From: CAYOZN01 sp964408455
Lineage (GTDB): Bacteria > Planctomycetota > Phycisphaerae > UBA1845 > UTPLA1
DNA length: 64,000 bases
Reading direction: 5' to 3'
NCBI GenBank assembly: GCA_964408455.1
Contig: CAYOZN010000025.1
Coordinates: forward strand, 1-64,000
Shown here piece after piece: positions 33,881 through 43,150 of this stretch; position 1 is the first letter of the stretch; every line of letters begins with the position of its first letter. The translations under genes and the position numbers were made by a program. The notes under the pieces were generated by a model that saw nothing but the letters and a program-made list of their open reading frames with translations, did no database searches and was not told where the DNA came from.

Positions 33881-35119
33881 ATGTCAAATCAAGTTATCCG
33901 CGCTTGGATTCTGCTTGTCGCTGTCGCCTGTGCGTTGGATCCGGGCACTGCTGCCGGCACCGACGGCACACCGGTGTGGCTCGAAGTGGAAGTCGCTCCC
34001 CCCGCACCAGGCGCACAGCTCAGCGCGCCAACCCTCGCGTTTGATCATTACGGCCGGCCGTCCGTGTCGTGGTCACGCGTGTTCGCAACCGGCCTGAATG
34101 AGGCATACCGTTCAGATCGGTTGGGCCTGGGATTATGGTCGCATCACCTTCTCGAGGGCGCCACCAACACCGGCATGGCTACATCCGTATCATTCGATCG
34201 GGCCGAGCGACCATTCTCGATCTGGCAGGGCGGCAGCGGCAGCATCAAATATCAATTCAATAACGGCTCGACACAGACACTGGTGGCCAGCGGCGCTCAT
34301 ACGACGCGACCGTTGTTGCATGCCGCCCATGATCTGGCCGGAGTGCTGCGCGGTGTTTACGCGGGCAACAATCCCGGGCAGGTGTTTGCAATTCAGCAGA
34401 GTGGAACTTCGTACACCAGCACAAACCTGTTCACCATTGCCAACGTCAGCGAGATGAAAGACCTCAGGCTGACAACCGACCACATGGGCCTGCGTCATAT
34501 TGCTGCGCGCGTGGAAACAACGACCGGCGATGAGAAGCTCTTTCTGGCTTCGGAGCCTTTGACCGGCGGCCCCTGGGCGAGCATGTTGCATCCCGCGGCA
34601 GGTAATGTGCGGGGCATCGACATCACTACATCGCCCGAGGGCGAAGTTGCCTTCGCTTATTCGACGTTCGAGAGTGGCACCAACACGTCGCGCGTGTTCT
34701 ATTCCAAGTTCAATGGCATCTCGCTTGAGACCACGCAGGTGCTGTCGACGACGGCGCACCAGTTCCACGATTTGTCGCTGGCCTTTGACATGTCCGATGG
34801 CCGGCCCGCCATCGCCTACGAGCGTCAGACCGTCACCCCCACGCCGGCCGAAGAGCTGCATTACGCGTGGCTGAATGCCTCGTCGGTCTGGCAGAGCGTG
34901 ATTGTCGACGGCACTATTTCCCTGTCTAATCCCTCCGGGAGACTTCGCAGGCCTTCACTTGCATTCGACGATTTCGGAACGAGCTGGCCCGCCATCGCCT
35001 ACGCCGATTCGGATGGATCGATGAACGTTGCGTTTGATCCGCCGGTGCCCGAGCCCGCCACCCTGTTGCTGATGGCGTGCGGGCTGATGGTGGCCGCACG
35101 TCGCCGGCGCCGGACGTGA
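33881..35119 (+). CDS. PEP-CTERM sorting-domain protein
   Basis: 412 aa. Signal peptide (A-W-I-L-L-V-A-V-A-C-A-L) and a C-terminal PEP-CTERM tail: P-E-P-A-T, a hydrophobic helix, then R-R-R-R-R. The body has repeating beta motifs with A-F-D-x-x-G-R-P, consistent with a beta-propeller. It should be exported and processed by an exosortase; none is in the window. Role unknown, possibly surface or matrix. Confidence 0.87.
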   Translation: MSNQVIRAWILLVAVACALDPGTAAGTDGTPVWLEVEVAPPAPGAQLSAPTLAFDHYGRPSVSWSRVFATGLNEAYRSDRLGLGLWSHHLLEGATNTGMATSVSFDRAERPFSIWQGGSGSIKYQFNNGSTQTLVASGAHTTRPLLHAAHDLAGVLRGVYAGNNPGQVFAIQQSGTSYTSTNLFTIANVSEMKDLRLTTDHMGLRHIAARVETTTGDEKLFLASEPLTGGPWASMLHPAAGNVRGIDITTSPEGEVAFAYSTFESGTNTSRVFYSKFNGISLETTQVLSTTAHQFHDLSLAFDMSDGRPAIAYERQTVTPTPAEELHYAWLNASSVWQSVIVDGTISLSNPSGRLRRPSLAFDDFGTSWPAIAYADSDGSMNVAFDPPVPEPATLLLMACGLMVAARRRRRT

Positions 35120-35272
35120 GACTCGGCCAAGCCCCGTATTTCATTTCACACTGCTTTCTGCAATGAATCCAAGCGGCGGTCGGCCGTGTGTCCCGCACGG
35201 TTTTTGGCTATCATGCCCGTCGTTTGCTTTAGTTTTCCTCAGCCAAACTCACACGACGGAGGCCTTACAGCG

Positions 35273-36592
35273 ATGTCCGGCACCAGCATCACCATGAGCG
35301 GCGGCAGGCTCAGCGTTCCCGAGCGACCCATCATCCCCTTTATCGAGGGCGACGGCACCGGGCCGGACATCTGGCGGGCGGCGGTCCGCGTTCTCGACGC
35401 CTCGGTGGAGAGGGCCTATCGCGGGAGCCGCAAGATCGAGTGGAAAGAGGTGCTGGCCGGCGAGAAGTCGCACCAGAAGACGGGCGACTGGCTGCCGGAA
35501 GAGACGCTGTCGGCCTTCAAGCAGCACCTGGTTGGCATCAAGGGGCCGCTGACGACGCCGGTCGGCGGCGGCATCCGCTCGCTGAACGTCGCCCTGCGGC
35601 AGATTCTCGATCTGTTCGTCTGCCTGCGCCCGGTGCGGTATTTCGACGGCGTGCCCACGCCGGTGAAGCGACCGCAGGATGTGGACATGGTCATCTTCCG
35701 CGAAAACACGGAGGACATCTATGCGGGTATCGAGTATGCCGGCGGCACGGCGGAATCACAGAAGGTGCTCGATTTTATGTCGGCGAACTTCGCAAAGGAG
35801 TTCGGCAAGATCCGCTTCGGCACAAAGGAGAAGGGTGCCGCGTGGCAGCAGCAGCTTGAGGCCATCGGCACACCGAGGCGCGACGTGCCGGTGCAGGTCG
35901 GCATCGGCATCAAGCCGATCAGCTATCTCGGCACCGAGCGGCTGGTCCACAGCGCCATCGGCTACGCGATCCAGAACGGACGCAAGAGCGTGACGCTGGT
36001 GCACAAGGGCAACATCATGAAATTCACCGAGGGGGCTTTCCGCGACTGGGGCTACCAGGTCGCGGCAAACTTCTTCGGGGCCAAGCCGCTGGACGGCGGG
36101 CCGTGGCACGTGATCCGCGCGGCCGAGTCTAAGATCCCCGGACTGAAGCACGATCTGGTCATCAAGGACGTGATTGCCGATGCGTTTCTCCAGCAGATTC
36201 TCACGCGGCCCGCGGAGTACGATGTGATCGCGACGCTCAATCTCAACGGCGATTACATCTCCGACGCGCTGGCCGCCTGCGTCGGCGGCATCGGCATCGC
36301 TCCGGGGGCAAACATCAACTACGTCACCGGCCACGCCATCTTCGAGGCGACCCACGGCACGGCGCCGAAGTATGCCGGGCAGGACAAGGTGAACCCCGGC
36401 AGCGTGATCCTCTCAGGCGAGATGATGCTGCGCTACATGGGCTGGAAGGAGGCGGCCGACCTGATCGTCAAGGGCGTGGAAGGCGCGATCACCGCGAAGA
36501 CGGTGACGTATGACTTCGCACGGATGATGGAAGGGGCGAATGAGGTGAAGTGCAGCGAGTTTGGCGAGGCGGTGGTGAGGCACATGGCGTAG
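35273..36592 (+). CDS. icd: NADP-dependent isocitrate dehydrogenase
   Basis: 439 aa. Matches the E. coli-type enzyme: G-G-G-I-R-S-L-N-V-A-L-R-Q (the Ser that AceK phosphorylates in E. coli), R-E-N-T-E-D-I-Y-A-G-I-E, and H-G-T-A-P-K-Y-A-G-Q-D-K-V-N-P-G-S, whose K-Y dictates NADP specificity. TCA-cycle enzyme. ATG 35273 is chosen since the upstream 29 residues do not match the family. It stands alone between a PEP-CTERM gene and a nuclease gene. Confidence 0.96.
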   Translation: MSGTSITMSGGRLSVPERPIIPFIEGDGTGPDIWRAAVRVLDASVERAYRGSRKIEWKEVLAGEKSHQKTGDWLPEETLSAFKQHLVGIKGPLTTPVGGGIRSLNVALRQILDLFVCLRPVRYFDGVPTPVKRPQDVDMVIFRENTEDIYAGIEYAGGTAESQKVLDFMSANFAKEFGKIRFGTKEKGAAWQQQLEAIGTPRRDVPVQVGIGIKPISYLGTERLVHSAIGYAIQNGRKSVTLVHKGNIMKFTEGAFRDWGYQVAANFFGAKPLDGGPWHVIRAAESKIPGLKHDLVIKDVIADAFLQQILTRPAEYDVIATLNLNGDYISDALAACVGGIGIAPGANINYVTGHAIFEATHGTAPKYAGQDKVNPGSVILSGEMMLRYMGWKEAADLIVKGVEGAITAKTVTYDFARMMEGANEVKCSEFGEAVVRHMA

Positions 36593-36665
36593 GTCGGATC
36601 GCAGTTTCCTTTGAAATGCGTGTAAACGGGGACTGTGCGCCGGCGGAGCAGAGGAGACACCTTCA

Positions 36666-37739
36666 ATGTCCTTTACAACGGCGTTGTGGCGAGTAAGCAA
36701 GTCCGTCTTGACGCCGATTGACCGCGTAAAGCTGGACAGTGAAAGACGTCTAGAAGATTGGCTTGCCGCCGACTTGGGTTTGCTTGGTTACGATCTACTT
36801 CTGATTGCTAGACAAGCCGTAACGCCTGCAGGACGAATAGACCTGCTTGCATTAGATGAGAACGGGACGATTATCGTCATTGAGCTAAAGAAGGACAAAA
36901 CGCCTCGTGAAGTAGTGGCGCAGGTTCTCGACTATGGAAGTTGGGTCAGCGAGCAAACGTATGAAACGCTCAATAGTCTTTACATGCGCAAGGATCCGCG
37001 CGGACTGGCGGAGGCGTTTCGTGAAAAGTTTGAATGCGGCCTGCCGGACGACGCTTTTATCGAGCACCGCCTTGTTATCGTCGCATCAGAATTGGACGAC
37101 TCTTCCGAACGCATTGTGAATTACCTGGCAGACGTCCATCAGTTGGGCATCAACGTTGTTTTCTTCAACATTTTTTTGAATGAAGGAATTGAGTTTGTTT
37201 CGAGGTCGTGGCTGGCGGACCCGGAGGAGATTGAAGTTAAGCGGGAAATGAAGAAGGCCAAGCCATGGTCCGGTTTATATTACGTAAACGTCGGAATGGA
37301 TCACCCAAAAGATGAGCGTCCGGTGCGATACTGGCCCAATTGCAAGAAACTCGGCTACCTAGCGGCGGGCGGACATCCCCGCTTCTGGAAGCCGCTGCAC
37401 CGATTGCAGATAGGTGATCAGGTGATGGCTTACGTCAAGAAAGCAGGATACGTCGGCTATGGAATTGTGACGCAGCTGGCCGCGCCAATTCACAAATTTC
37501 GCCTAACAGACGGTACGATCCTCAGTGAAGCGTTCGGGGTAGAGCAGGATGGTAATGAGGACAGGTGGGAACATGCCGTTGGCGTAGATTGGCGAACAAC
37601 GTTTGCCGTTCAGGATGCAAAATGGTTTCTGGGAGCCTTCGCGAAACCGCCTGTTGTCTGCAAGATTCTGGACGAAAAGACAGCAGCCTTTCTCAGCCGC
37701 GAGTTTGGAATTCGTGCTGGCTCGGTTGTGGGCAATTAA
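36666..37739 (+). CDS. NucS/DUF91-like endonuclease with C-terminal PUA/EVE-like domain
   Basis: 357 aa. A PD-(D/E)xK nuclease core is seen at G-R-I-D-L-L-A-L-D ... I-V-I-E-L-K-K-D, as in NucS/EndoMS and DUF91 proteins. The C-terminal ~130 residues (Y-Y-V-N-V-G, then G-D-Q-V-M-A-Y-V-K-K-A-G-Y-V-G-Y-G) look like an EVE/PUA-type domain, which binds modified bases in other proteins. Codon use is much more A/T-rich at third positions than in icd next door, so transfer is likely. A defence or repair role is plausible but unproven. Confidence 0.8.
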   Translation: MSFTTALWRVSKSVLTPIDRVKLDSERRLEDWLAADLGLLGYDLLLIARQAVTPAGRIDLLALDENGTIIVIELKKDKTPREVVAQVLDYGSWVSEQTYETLNSLYMRKDPRGLAEAFREKFECGLPDDAFIEHRLVIVASELDDSSERIVNYLADVHQLGINVVFFNIFLNEGIEFVSRSWLADPEEIEVKREMKKAKPWSGLYYVNVGMDHPKDERPVRYWPNCKKLGYLAAGGHPRFWKPLHRLQIGDQVMAYVKKAGYVGYGIVTQLAAPIHKFRLTDGTILSEAFGVEQDGNEDRWEHAVGVDWRTTFAVQDAKWFLGAFAKPPVVCKILDEKTAAFLSREFGIRAGSVVGN

Positions 37740-38053
37740 GGACGTTAATTCGGCGCCGCAAACATTGGCGACTTCAGGACGAAGTGCTACACCACGCGCA
37801 CTCGCGGGGAGAAGAAAACGTGGCCTGCCGCAAGACACGAAAAGCCCAATAGAGCCGTGGCGCTGGTCTTTCGGGCGTTTGTCTTACGGCAGGCTCACAA
37901 GATTGCGGCGGGATCTGCTTCCGTTGCACTTCATCCCTGAAAAACCCCGCCGCGGCGCAACTCCAACCGCGCCAACTTCAATTTCATGTCATACGCGCCA
38001 ATATCAAATCATTTGGCGCCTCAGCGTGCGCAGACGCCGATCGACTGCATTCT
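37740..38053. other. Intergenic region after the NucS-like gene
   Basis: About 314 bp. Reading frames through it are Arg/Pro/Ser-rich and lack starts with ribosome-binding sites. I see no gene, terminator or repeat that I would support. Confidence 0.5.
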
Positions 38054-38677
38054 TCATCCATCCGCCACGCGCCGGCGGTTTCCGGCAGCCCCCCGGCGGC
38101 GCTGTACCACCAGCGCCCCAGGCAAAAGCCCCCACGCCAGAAGTTCGCTCCGCATGATCTCCCCGACCAGCCCGGTCGTCACGGCCCGCAGTCCACAGTT
38201 GAACGTGAGCTGCTCCACGCGCCCCGCGATCATGCGCGCGGCCGGCCGCTCGAGTCCGTGCTCATCACGAAGGGCGCGGCTGATGCGGGACTTGTCCCAG
38301 CGGCGCATCACGTATCGTCCATCCCGAGGCCGACGCTCCGCCACGCGAACGTATTTGCGGTGCAGACCGCGTATCGTGTGGTGTTCCTTGATCGCCATGC
38401 CGACCGACGTGTTGCCCGTCTCGTTCAGCACCAGCTCGACCAGTTCCGCGATCTGGCCGGTGTGAATCGGCCGCGTCGGCGATGACTGTTCGAGATAGGT
38501 CTGCACCGCCTCGGCCAGCCCGCGCGCGGTCTCGGCGGGCACGATGCCGCTTTCCCCGGCGGTCTGAAAGCCGTTGCGAATGCAGTTGTGCAGTTTGACA
38601 AAGTCGAACGGTTCGAGCGAACCATCGCGCTTGACGACACGGATCGAGCCATCCATGGCCTTCGTGTTACGTTCCAT
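38054..38677 (-). CDS. ATP-cone domain protein
   Basis: 207 aa. The N-terminal ATP-cone pattern V-V-K-R-D-G-S-L-E-P-F-D-F-V-K-L (residues ~13-28) matches the nucleotide-sensing domain of ribonucleotide reductases and NrdR. A second, weaker cone-like part (W-D-K-S-R-I-S-R-A-L) follows after ~125. The C-terminus is Arg-rich. It overlaps nrdR by 11 bp, so the two are coupled, and it may modulate NrdR or act as a nucleotide sensor. The longer frame up to 39004 lies inside nrdR and is not coding. Confidence 0.78.
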   Translation of the reverse strand: MERNTKAMDGSIRVVKRDGSLEPFDFVKLHNCIRNGFQTAGESGIVPAETARGLAEAVQTYLEQSSPTRPIHTGQIAELVELVLNETGNTSVGMAIKEHHTIRGLHRKYVRVAERRPRDGRYVMRRWDKSRISRALRDEHGLERPAARMIAGRVEQLTFNCGLRAVTTGLVGEIMRSELLAWGLLPGALVVQRRRGAAGNRRRVADG

Positions 38678-39170
38678 CTTGAAATAAATCCTGCTGACCC
38701 GGGACGTCCCGCAGATCCTTCTCAAGGATGTCCTGGGCCTCCTGTATAAAGTCGCCCACGAGCTTGAAGTTAAGATAGAGACTCGCGAAGCGCAGGTATG
38801 CAACCTTGTCGAGCTTGCGAAGCCGCGAGGAGACGGCGTTGCCCAGATAGGAACTCGGCACCTCGCGCTCGAACTTTCGAAAGACCTCCTCCTCGACTTC
38901 GTCCACCAGCGCCTCGAGCTTCTCCATTCCGAGGGGAAGCTTCCAACAGGCTCGTTGAAGCCCGCTGAGAAGTTTCTCCCGCTCGTATGGTACGCGGCTG
39001 CCATCCTTTTTGATCACCAGCAGTCGACTCGTCGCTTCGATACGCTCGTACGTCGTGAAACGCCGGTTGCACCCGAGGCACTGCCGGCGGCGACGGATAA
39101 CCGCCCCGCCTTCCGTGGCCCTGGAGTCGATGACCTTATCCTCTTGTTCTTTGCAGTAGGGGCATTGCAT
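38667..39170 (-). CDS. nrdR: Transcriptional repressor NrdR
   Basis: 167 aa. N-terminal zinc ribbon C-P-Y-C ... C-L-G-C-N-R-R-F-T-T-Y-E-R, then an ATP-cone domain (V-I-K-K-D-G-S-R-V-P-Y-E-R-E-K-L). It represses ribonucleotide reductase genes in response to dATP/ATP. ATG 39170 begins exactly at the ribbon (MQCPYCKEQ). No nrd genes are in the window. The ATP-cone gene overlaps its 3' end. Confidence 0.96.
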   Translation of the reverse strand: MQCPYCKEQEDKVIDSRATEGGAVIRRRRQCLGCNRRFTTYERIEATSRLLVIKKDGSRVPYEREKLLSGLQRACWKLPLGMEKLEALVDEVEEEVFRKFEREVPSSYLGNAVSSRLRKLDKVAYLRFASLYLNFKLVGDFIQEAQDILEKDLRDVPGQQDLFQDGT

Positions 39171-39427
39171 TCGGCGTCTTGAACCAGGGCGCCACACTTC
39201 TGCCCGCGCCCCAACATCTTGTATCCGCCGCAACTTACAGCTACCACATGGCGCGTGTCAAGCAAAAAGCGCGGCCCTCCCCCTTTGGAACGGCGCCCGT
39301 CGGCCATACACTCCCCCGTTTTCTCCGCGCCGCGATGCGAGTCTGCATCCTGTGAAATGCACTGAGAGTTGTTTGTCGACGCGCGGCCTTTCGGCCAGTC
39401 GTCACGACGTGAGTAGAATCGAAAACC

Positions 39428-40315
39428 GTGAGTCGCTCCCTGCGAGAATTGCTGTTCGAAGATATCCGCCTCATCGGCTACAGCGTGGCCGGCGAGGAGA
39501 CCGTGATTGCGGCGCCGGAGCTCAACGTCTGCTTTGACGTGGGTAAGGCGCCGGCGGAGATCCTGCCGATCGATCACGTCCTGCTGAGCCACGGGCACAT
39601 GGACCACTCTGCCGGGCTGGCCTACTACTTCAGCCAGCGCAATTTCGTCGGCAATGCGCCGGGTTGCGCCCTGGTGCCCGAGCGACTGGTTGAGCCGATC
39701 AACAAGCTGATGCGCGTATGGGGCGAGATCGAGGGCCACGTGTCGCCCGCGCGGATCATCGGCATGCGGCCGGGAGATTCGCACGAACTGCGCCGCGGTC
39801 TGGTCGCTCGCGCATTCGAGATCAACCACGGCGTGCCGTCGCTGGGGTTCTGCGTCGTGGATGTTCGCAGGAAGCTGCGCCCGGAATTCTCCGACAAGAC
39901 AGGACCGGAGCTGGTCGAACTCAAGAAGAAGGGCGTCGACATTCAGTACACCCTAGAGGTTCCGCTCATTGCGTACTGCGGTGACACCGCCGAGGGCGCG
40001 TGGATCGACAATGGCCTGGTGCGCTCGGCCCGCATGCTGGTGCTCGAATGCACCTTCTTCGAAGCCGATCACGTTCGCCGCGCCCGGGCCGGCTTTCACA
40101 TGCACGTTCGCGACGTCGCCCGGCTGGTGAATCGCCTGGATAACCCGCACATCGTGCTGTCGCACGTCACGCGTCGCACCGGCGTGCGCGAGGGTCGGCG
40201 TGCCCTTGCCAGGCTGGTGCCCGAAGACGTGATGCGGCGCGTGACATTTCTGATGGAAGGCCGGCGGCTTCGAACGCAGCGACCGCTGCCGTTGCCCGAG
40301 TCGACGCCCGAGTAG
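39428..40315 (+). CDS. RNase Z-like metallo-beta-lactamase-fold hydrolase
   Basis: 295 aa. Metal-binding H-G-H-M-D-H in L-L-S-H-G-H-M-D-H-S-A-G-L near residue 59, a later G-D-T-A-E Asp and a C-terminal L-S-H-V-T. This is the RNase Z/ElaC-type arrangement rather than a beta-lactamase. It may mature tRNA 3' ends, but the length and lack of the exosite leave another substrate possible. Start is a GTG. Divergent from nrdR. Confidence 0.85.
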   Translation: MSRSLRELLFEDIRLIGYSVAGEETVIAAPELNVCFDVGKAPAEILPIDHVLLSHGHMDHSAGLAYYFSQRNFVGNAPGCALVPERLVEPINKLMRVWGEIEGHVSPARIIGMRPGDSHELRRGLVARAFEINHGVPSLGFCVVDVRRKLRPEFSDKTGPELVELKKKGVDIQYTLEVPLIAYCGDTAEGAWIDNGLVRSARMLVLECTFFEADHVRRARAGFHMHVRDVARLVNRLDNPHIVLSHVTRRTGVREGRRALARLVPEDVMRRVTFLMEGRRLRTQRPLPLPESTPE

Positions 40316-40405
40316 CAACCGGCGGTGCTCGGCGCGGAACGGTGTTCTGCATCCCAGGCCTTCACGCGAGCTGAGCGCCGGTTCTGATCGCGCTGGTAAT
40401 CGAGG

Positions 40406-41860
40406 CTATCTGAGAAATACGAGGTTCACCGCGATAAAAAGCGGAATCAGAATCAGCATGCTATAGATCATGTAGCCGAAGAAACTCGGCATTTTTACGC
40501 CGCTGTGATCGGCGATCGATTTCACCATGAAGTTCGGGCCGTTGCCGATGTAGGTATTCGCCCCCATGAACACCGCGCCCAGCGAGATCGCCACCAGGTG
40601 GTCGATCCGGATGATCTGCCCGGTCAACAGGGTAAGCGTCGTGCCTTCGACGTGCGTGGTCGTCAGGGCATTGGCGGTCTCAAAGAACACCACGTAAGTG
40701 GGGGCGTTGTCCAGAAAGCTCGAGAGCGCGCCGGTCGCCCAGAAGAACTTCCAGGGCACGTCGATGCCCAGTGACGCACCTTTGGCATTAAGGATCTCGA
40801 TGGGCACCTGCATGCAGACAAATATGCCGATGAACAGGCATGCCACTTCGAGAATCGCCGTGTAGTTGAAGTTGTTTTCCGGGCGTATGCCGGCCGGCGT
40901 CAGGGCCAGCGAGGCCAGCACCATCCCGATCTGCACCAGTTCGCGGCAGAACGGAAACGGCACCCAGCCACCCTCCATATCGAGGAATGGCTTGCCCGGC
41001 GACAAGGTGCCCGTCGCGAGGACCACGCCGGCCAGGAACAGAAAGTTGATCTTGCCGCCGATGGAGATTCGCTCGACCTGCAATTCGTCGCGCACGATGT
41101 CGCGCAGCGTCTCCGTCTTATAGGCGCGCAGGTCCCAGATGTAATAGACGATCAGCAGGACCACGAGGCAGAAGGCCCATTCCTTCCACAGCTGAAGCGT
41201 CCACAGGAACGGCACGCCCTTGAGATAGCCCAGAAACAGCGGCGGATCGCCGATTGGCAACAGGCAGCCGCCAATGTTGCTCACAATGAAAATAAAGAAG
41301 ATCACCGTATGCACGACGTGCCGGCGTTCCGAATTGGTCTTGAGCAGCGGCCGGATGAGCAGCATCGATGCGCCGGTCGTTCCGATGAAGCTGGCCAGCA
41401 CGCCGCCAATGGCGAGGAATGCCACGTTGGTCAACGGATGGGCGGGGATGTCGCCCCGCACCGCGATGCCGCCCGAGATCACGTACAGGCTGAAGAGCAG
41501 CGATATGAACGGCAGATACTCCATCAGCGAATTGCCGAGCACGCCGACGGCCGTGCTCAGGCCCGGCTCGCTGACCACATGCTTGTCGTGCTCGTGGAAG
41601 TGCAGCGCGTCCACGCTGGTGAAGACCTTCTCCAGAAAGGGGTCATGCAGTGTCACGCCGAAGTCGCGGGACAGGTAGTAGAGCAGCGTCACCGCGCCCA
41701 GGACGACGGCGACCAGCAGCTTGTTGCGATTGTGGTGCCACCAGTGCTCGGTCTTCGGGATCAGCGGCAGGATGGCGATGCACAGCAGCAGGATTGCGAA
41801 CGGCAGTACCCAGAACACGCTGGGCACGTGCGAATTGGAGGCCGCGGCGGCAAGCAACAT
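40406..41860 (-). CDS. NhaD-type sodium/proton antiporter (ArsB/NhaD superfamily)
   Basis: 484 aa with ~12 hydrophobic helices. Motifs G-G-V-L-A-S-F-I-G-T-T-G-A-S, S-N-I-G-G-C-L-L-P-I-G-D-P-P-L-F and, later, F-L-D-N-A-P-T-Y fit the ion transporter superfamily containing NhaD. A His-rich loop (H-F-H-E-H-D-K-H) early on may sense pH or bind metal. It should exchange Na+ for H+ in the inner membrane. Single gene, convergent with the RNase Z-like gene. Confidence 0.88.
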   Translation of the reverse strand: MLLAAAASNSHVPSVFWVLPFAILLLCIAILPLIPKTEHWWHHNRNKLLVAVVLGAVTLLYYLSRDFGVTLHDPFLEKVFTSVDALHFHEHDKHVVSEPGLSTAVGVLGNSLMEYLPFISLLFSLYVISGGIAVRGDIPAHPLTNVAFLAIGGVLASFIGTTGASMLLIRPLLKTNSERRHVVHTVIFFIFIVSNIGGCLLPIGDPPLFLGYLKGVPFLWTLQLWKEWAFCLVVLLIVYYIWDLRAYKTETLRDIVRDELQVERISIGGKINFLFLAGVVLATGTLSPGKPFLDMEGGWVPFPFCRELVQIGMVLASLALTPAGIRPENNFNYTAILEVACLFIGIFVCMQVPIEILNAKGASLGIDVPWKFFWATGALSSFLDNAPTYVVFFETANALTTTHVEGTTLTLLTGQIIRIDHLVAISLGAVFMGANTYIGNGPNFMVKSIADHSGVKMPSFFGYMIYSMLILIPLFIAVNLVFLR

Positions 41861-42175
41861 GATTGGTCTTTCGTACGTATTGGATTAAGCGCTGAATGGC
41901 GGGCGCGCCCGCGCCAGGCCCACGCGCAATTCACTCATTCATCGGCATTTCGGGCGCGTTGATGCGTAGAAAGGGCAATTCCGCAGGCGTGTGATTCGGC
42001 GGAGCGACATCGCCGGATCGGGCCGGTGCGCGGCGACCCAGCGTGAGTTCGAACCGCAAAATCCCATCCAAGGATTGGATTGAACGCCCACTGCGCGGGC
42101 AAGTACAATCTGCAACATCATGCAAGCGGGCTGAGGCCGAAAAGACGAGGAAGCCGCTTATCAGGAGCAAGGCTG
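41861..42175. other. Intergenic region with a weak 79-codon frame
   Basis: About 315 bp. On the minus strand a TTG-initiated 79-residue frame runs 42170-41931, starting 6 bp after the LuxR-type gene stop. Its end (F-L-R-I-N-A-P-E-M-P) looks somewhat protein-like but nothing else supports it, so I do not call a gene. No terminator or repeat is evident. Confidence 0.4.
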
Positions 42176-42619
42176 TCAGGCATTACCTGCCGGTCCGATA
42201 AGCGGGGCACGGCTGGAAGCCGCCACCGCGGCGCGATTGGGCAGACCGGACTTTCGCAGGATGCGATGGACATGGTCCTTGACGGTGGCGATCGACAGAA
42301 ACAGGCGGGCGGCGATCTGTTTGTTGCTCAGTCCATCGGCGATCAGCGAGGCGATTTCGCGCTCGCGGCGCGAGAGCATCGCAAGAACGTCGGTGCCCGC
42401 TCCGGCCGGATCGGCAGCGACCCGGATCACGACCATGGGCGAACCCAAGGCGCGGCTGGCCTCGAAATCGACGGTCACGCCCGCGTCAATGCGCACCTGG
42501 TCGGCAAGTTGAACGATCTTGTCGACCGGCACGGCAGGGCTGCGGTCGTCGTGCAGGCGAGCCACGAGGCGGCGCAGCTTTCCGAGCGTTCCTTCATCTA
42601 TCGGCCCGATGGGCGGCAT
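42176..42619 (-). CDS. LuxR-type helix-turn-helix regulator without receiver domain
   Basis: 147 aa. C-terminal ~60 residues are a LuxR/GerE HTH: L-S-R-R-E-R-E-I-A-S-L-I-A-D-G-L-S-N-K-Q with T-V-K-D-H-V-H-R-I-L-R-K. The N-terminal half has no receiver Asp pattern, so it may sense through contacts or be constitutive. ATG 42619 is chosen because upstream codons overlap the divergent NTF2-like gene's coding sequence. The 70-bp divergent gap should carry both promoters, hinting it controls that gene. Confidence 0.8.
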   Translation of the reverse strand: MPPIGPIDEGTLGKLRRLVARLHDDRSPAVPVDKIVQLADQVRIDAGVTVDFEASRALGSPMVVIRVAADPAGAGTDVLAMLSRREREIASLIADGLSNKQIAARLFLSIATVKDHVHRILRKSGLPNRAAVAASSRAPLIGPAGNA

Positions 42620-42689
42620 GGGAGGCGTCTTCCGTACTGTGCATCGGCGAGAATCACAACGTTTCAGTTTAACAGAAAGGGAAGAGCCC

Positions 42690-43070
42690 ATGCCAGTAAG
42701 CCAGCAGGATCGTGCGGTCGTGGACCGCGTGTTTGAGGCGATGCACGCCCGAGCGGAAGGGGAGCAGAAGATGAGCGCCCTGTTTGCTGAGGGCGCCGTC
42801 CTGGTTGAGCCCTTCAGCGGTGAACCGCGTACACACGAGGGCAAGGCGGCGATCATGGCGTGGTTCCGCGAGGCGGTTCAGAACATGCCGCCGGACATGA
42901 CGATCAAGATGGACCGCATCGACATGGATGGCGGCCGGGTCGTGGCCGAGTGGACGTGCACGTCCAGCGTCTTCCCGACGCCCATGCGCGGCAAGGACAT
43001 CTACCGCATCAGCGGCGGGTTGATCCAGCATGCCGAGTACGTCGTCACCGATATGCCGGCGATGGGGTAG
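42690..43070 (+). CDS. NTF2/SnoaL-like protein
   Basis: 126 aa. Cone-shaped NTF2-like pattern: A-E-G-A-V-L-V-E-P-F, H-E-G-K-A-A-I-M-A-W-F, and V-A-E-W-T-C-T strands. Members bind small hydrophobic ligands or act as isomerases/cyclases; the function is not predictable. AAAGGGAAGAG precedes ATG 42690. Followed by an exported DUF6265-like gene on the same strand. Confidence 0.82.
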   Translation: MPVSQQDRAVVDRVFEAMHARAEGEQKMSALFAEGAVLVEPFSGEPRTHEGKAAIMAWFREAVQNMPPDMTIKMDRIDMDGGRVVAEWTCTSSVFPTPMRGKDIYRISGGLIQHAEYVVTDMPAMG

Positions 43071-43150
43071 TGAGTTCGGTCCAAAGCACAACTGTTGAAA
43101 GGGAAACGGCTCGATCGCAAGTGCGGTATTTCTTGACGAAAGGATGGTTC

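Noticed and set aside
40316..40405. CAACCGGCG ... CGCCGGTTC inverted repeat between convergent genes
   Set aside because: The loop is about 60 bases with no T tract; not a credible terminator.
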